This document shows, one piece after another, positions 61,958 through 64,000 of a stretch of 64,000 bases of DNA. The position numbers and the translations under genes are program-made. Origin of the DNA: Conchocele bisecta (taxonomy: Eukaryota > Mollusca > Bivalvia > Lucinida > Thyasiridae); assembly GCA_029237695.1 (NCBI GenBank), contig CM055267.1, positions 4,238,036 through 4,302,035 on the forward strand, read 5' to 3'. The first letter of the stretch is position 1. The number at the start of each line of letters is the position of its first letter. Under the pieces are notes generated by a model that searched no databases, was not told the DNA's origin, and saw only the letters and a list, made by a program, of their open reading frames with translations.

Positions 61958-63002
61958 CAATGATGCCAAATTGACTTACAACTGTGTCACAGCCAATACA
62001 TGTACTAGGTTTATGATCACGTGGTACTAACAACAACAAGTACCGAAATTTCCAGAATCCATCCGAGTCGAAGTACGTATTCTTTTATAGCGTCCTTATT
62101 ACGTAATGGTTTTTGATGAAATATGGCACATCAAACGCATCCTGTTTAGATGCATTTGGTGGTATCTGTATTTTCGCCCAAACTTCTGTCGTTTTGACAC
62201 GGAAATGGATTCTTTGCAAAAACGACATAAGTCTGTGCCAAACTCCCTGGACCACCAAATGCAGCTCATGAAGACGCATTTGCTGCGCCTTATTTCATCA
62301 AAATCTGTTGCAGATTAAGGAAAATATCAAATAATACTTACTTTGGAGTGGGCGACGTTGTTGTTGTTGTAACCACGTGATCATGCACCTTGATGTATAG
62401 TAGCACAAATGCCTACTAGCCACAGCTTCAGGTGCACATCTTGGTGGGGTGACGCAAAACTAACAGTATCCCAATACGCACTTCCAAAGGATCCTCTCTA
62501 CGCCGGACACCTGCGTTGTCATCAGTGTCGGGTTTAAAGAAGATCCACTGTTCCACCCTTGTTTGTGTGCTTTGCACTGGGAACAGACATTTTCATCAGA
62601 GATAACTAGGGGAAAACTACAGTGACTGGAGGTTTCTGTGTGCCCCGTACAGCGAGTGGTGTCGTTGTATTTCACCAACAACGGCTGTCAAGGACACAGC
62701 CCTGTGTATACTCGTGTCGACAACACCCAGGTTGCCTCGACTTACATCTCACAGTCAACAATATCATTTACAACAAGTTCTTGGTGTATTGCGCTTCTTA
62801 TGTCGTTGTTTCTTCGAAGAATGTTTCTTGAAGGATTTACGAGATGTTTTACTGATCTTCAAATGCTTCGACTTCTGCTGAATTTTCTGGTCCATTTTCC
62901 TGTAATTAATCCATAATCCTGGATTAACAGCAACAACATGTGTCATGCGATGGTTGCAGTCAATCCAGCTCTCTGATCTCGGCCTAAATTACTTGCCATT
63001 TA
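61958..63002. other. Unassigned sequence with an inverted repeat and decayed MITE ends
   Basis: 'gcatttggtggt' and 'accaccaaatgc' (about 62151-62262) pair. At 62490-62552 lie decayed pogo-type ends ('ggatcctctctacgccggac', 'gggtttaaagaagatccact'). Short frames here are not convincing genes. Confidence 0.4.
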
Positions 63003-63542
63003 TCGTGGTTGGATGGGAGCATGCGATGGGTAATTTTACAATCAGGATTCACCCTTACTGGAATCCCGACCGGAGACCTGGTTTGGCGCTCAGGTACATG
63101 TTTGGCATTCTTGTATGTGAGAGTTGAATCTGGTTATACCCCTTATAAGAGTAATGTGAGTATTCCTAATCATATTACATTTAGGGGAAGGGGCCAAGTG
63201 ACTTTGGTGTTGTATGGACCTGGCACCAGGTCAGGGGGCCGTTTCACTAAACTTCGGACGACTAAAATGTTCGTAAGTGCAAAATTATGAGTGTCTGTAA
63301 ATTTCACATTAACATTGTTTTCTTGTAAATAAGTATTGGATTTACATTTATTGAGCATAGGCTGCATATGCAGCCTATGCTCAATAAATGTAAATCCATA
63401 AATTGAAATTTACAGACGATCTTAAATTTGCACTTACGAACATTTTAGTCGTAAGAAGTTTAGTGAAACGGGCCCCAGGTTATTCTAATTTCAGAGCAGA
63501 ATATAATTTTTGTCCATATAAATATTCCGTTGCGATTTTGGG
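63003..63542 (+). mobile_element. SINE type II, 3'-truncated, split by a hairpin MITE
   Basis: Head ('gatgggagcatgcgatgggt') and core are present; 'gacctggcaccaggtcag' is separated from 'aggttattctaatttcag' by the MITE at 63235-63476. The tail is replaced by a short tandem repeat. Confidence 0.75.
63235..63476. mobile_element. Hairpin MITE (GGGGCCGTTTCAC family), best copy
   Basis: Arms of about 115 bp pair across a perfect centre ('cataggctgcatatgcagcc'). Ends GGGGCCGTTTCAC and GTGAAACGGGCCCC. The SINE core gives the empty site and suggests a 2-bp duplication (AG). Confidence 0.8.
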
Positions 63543-63626
63543 TATGCCTGAATGGGTGGGTATACCTGTTGTAAGGTTTTTGGGTATGCCTGAATGGGTG
63601 GGTATACCTGTTGTAAGGTTCATTCT
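63543..63626. repeat. Two-copy direct repeat, about 40 bp
   Basis: 'tatgcctgaatgggtgggta' and 'tacctgttgtaaggtt' occur twice in a row. Confidence 0.85.
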
Positions 63627-63699
63627 ACGAGGAAAGGTTATTTGGGACTAATGGTGTACTGTTGTAATTACAACAATATATTTAAAGAATACAAGTATT

Positions 63700-64000
63700 T
63701 AACCCTTACAACGATGAATTAAGTGGTGGTGTCTGCTATTTATTTGTTGTTTTTTCTCCAATGGAAATGGTTCTTAAGTGCTGCAGAACCATGTTTTTGT
63801 TAAGTAGAACATTAAGTAGAACAACCAAATGGCAATACAACAGGAGCTACTGAAGCAAACCTTGACTACCGATGGTTGATTAGTGTAATGAAATGAAGAT
63901 TAATGAAACATTCAGTCAGTTGGACAGGAATATCATAGTTAAAACAAAGGTGTTTCAATGACTTTCATGCTATACCGACGACTTATTTATTTTAAAACAA
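63700..64000. other. MITE fragment and unassigned sequence
   Basis: 'taacccttacaacgatgaat' to about 63800 resembles the TTAACCCTTA MITE family. Nothing is recognised after that to the window end. Confidence 0.45.

Overview
This window looks like nuclear DNA from a mollusc, most likely a bivalve. It has intron-split coding exons with GT/AG borders, SINEs ending in (AAAC)n, minisatellites and dense nested transposable elements, and no bacterial-style gene packing. The bivalve call is an inference from the repeat style (GTCC-rich heads plus 160-440 bp internal tandem units, as in bivalve 'pearl'-type elements) and from the GRB2-like protein; no database was searched.

One protein-coding gene is clear. 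On the + strand, three exons (30151-30319, 31430-31465, 38004-38183) encode the second half of the SH2 domain, a 12-residue in-frame microexon, and the C-terminal SH3 domain plus stop codon of a GRB2/Drk/SEM-5 adaptor. The exons for the N-terminal SH3 domain and first half of SH2 were not found upstream. The last intron (31466-38003) is packed with nested elements. The only other coding trace I can support well is a 5'-truncated LINE reverse-transcriptase tail at 9579-10139.

Almost everything else is repeats. The dominant theme is at least ten families (called A to J here, plus a tentative K) with unrelated sequences but one shared blueprint. (1) A 25-33 nt imperfect hairpin begins at the 5' end. 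(2) A GTCC/GTCG/GGCG-rich low-complexity block follows. (3) Long internal tandem units come next, many carrying TCAAGGTCA. (4) Near the 3' end an inverted copy of the 5' arm appears. (5) A second, unrelated short hairpin follows 0-10 nt later. (6) The end is CTTG, CTAG or CTGG, then TT. This is the layout of non-autonomous Helentrons (HINEs). Four insertions can be compared with empty sites in other repeats of this same window; each lies in a T-run and each adds exactly two T.

Layout: 1-198 family I internal repeats; 199-2216 B with C inside; 2496-4975 a TIR element holding A; 5405-10670 a diverged A-type composite holding A, J and the LINE tail; 11175-12890 small MITEs and a two-copy repeat; 13261-17100 B with C inside; 17135-18119 a 45-bp minisatellite; 19082-24843 E holding two D blocks; 24897-26329 A; 26454-28318 a TTAA-flanked MITE holding a pogo/Tigger-like element; 28672-28997 tentative K on the minus strand; 30151-38183 GRB2 exons with F, G, I and A in the introns; 39702-49376 MITEs, SINEs and 39-bp minisatellites; 50677-51882 a MITE holding a duplicated H; 53186-56444 B with C; 56806-58788 a SINE split by A; 58855-60445 A; 60446-64000 mixed unique sequence, SINE fragments and MITEs. 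No replication-helicase gene of any autonomous element is present, so the A-J copies are non-autonomous.
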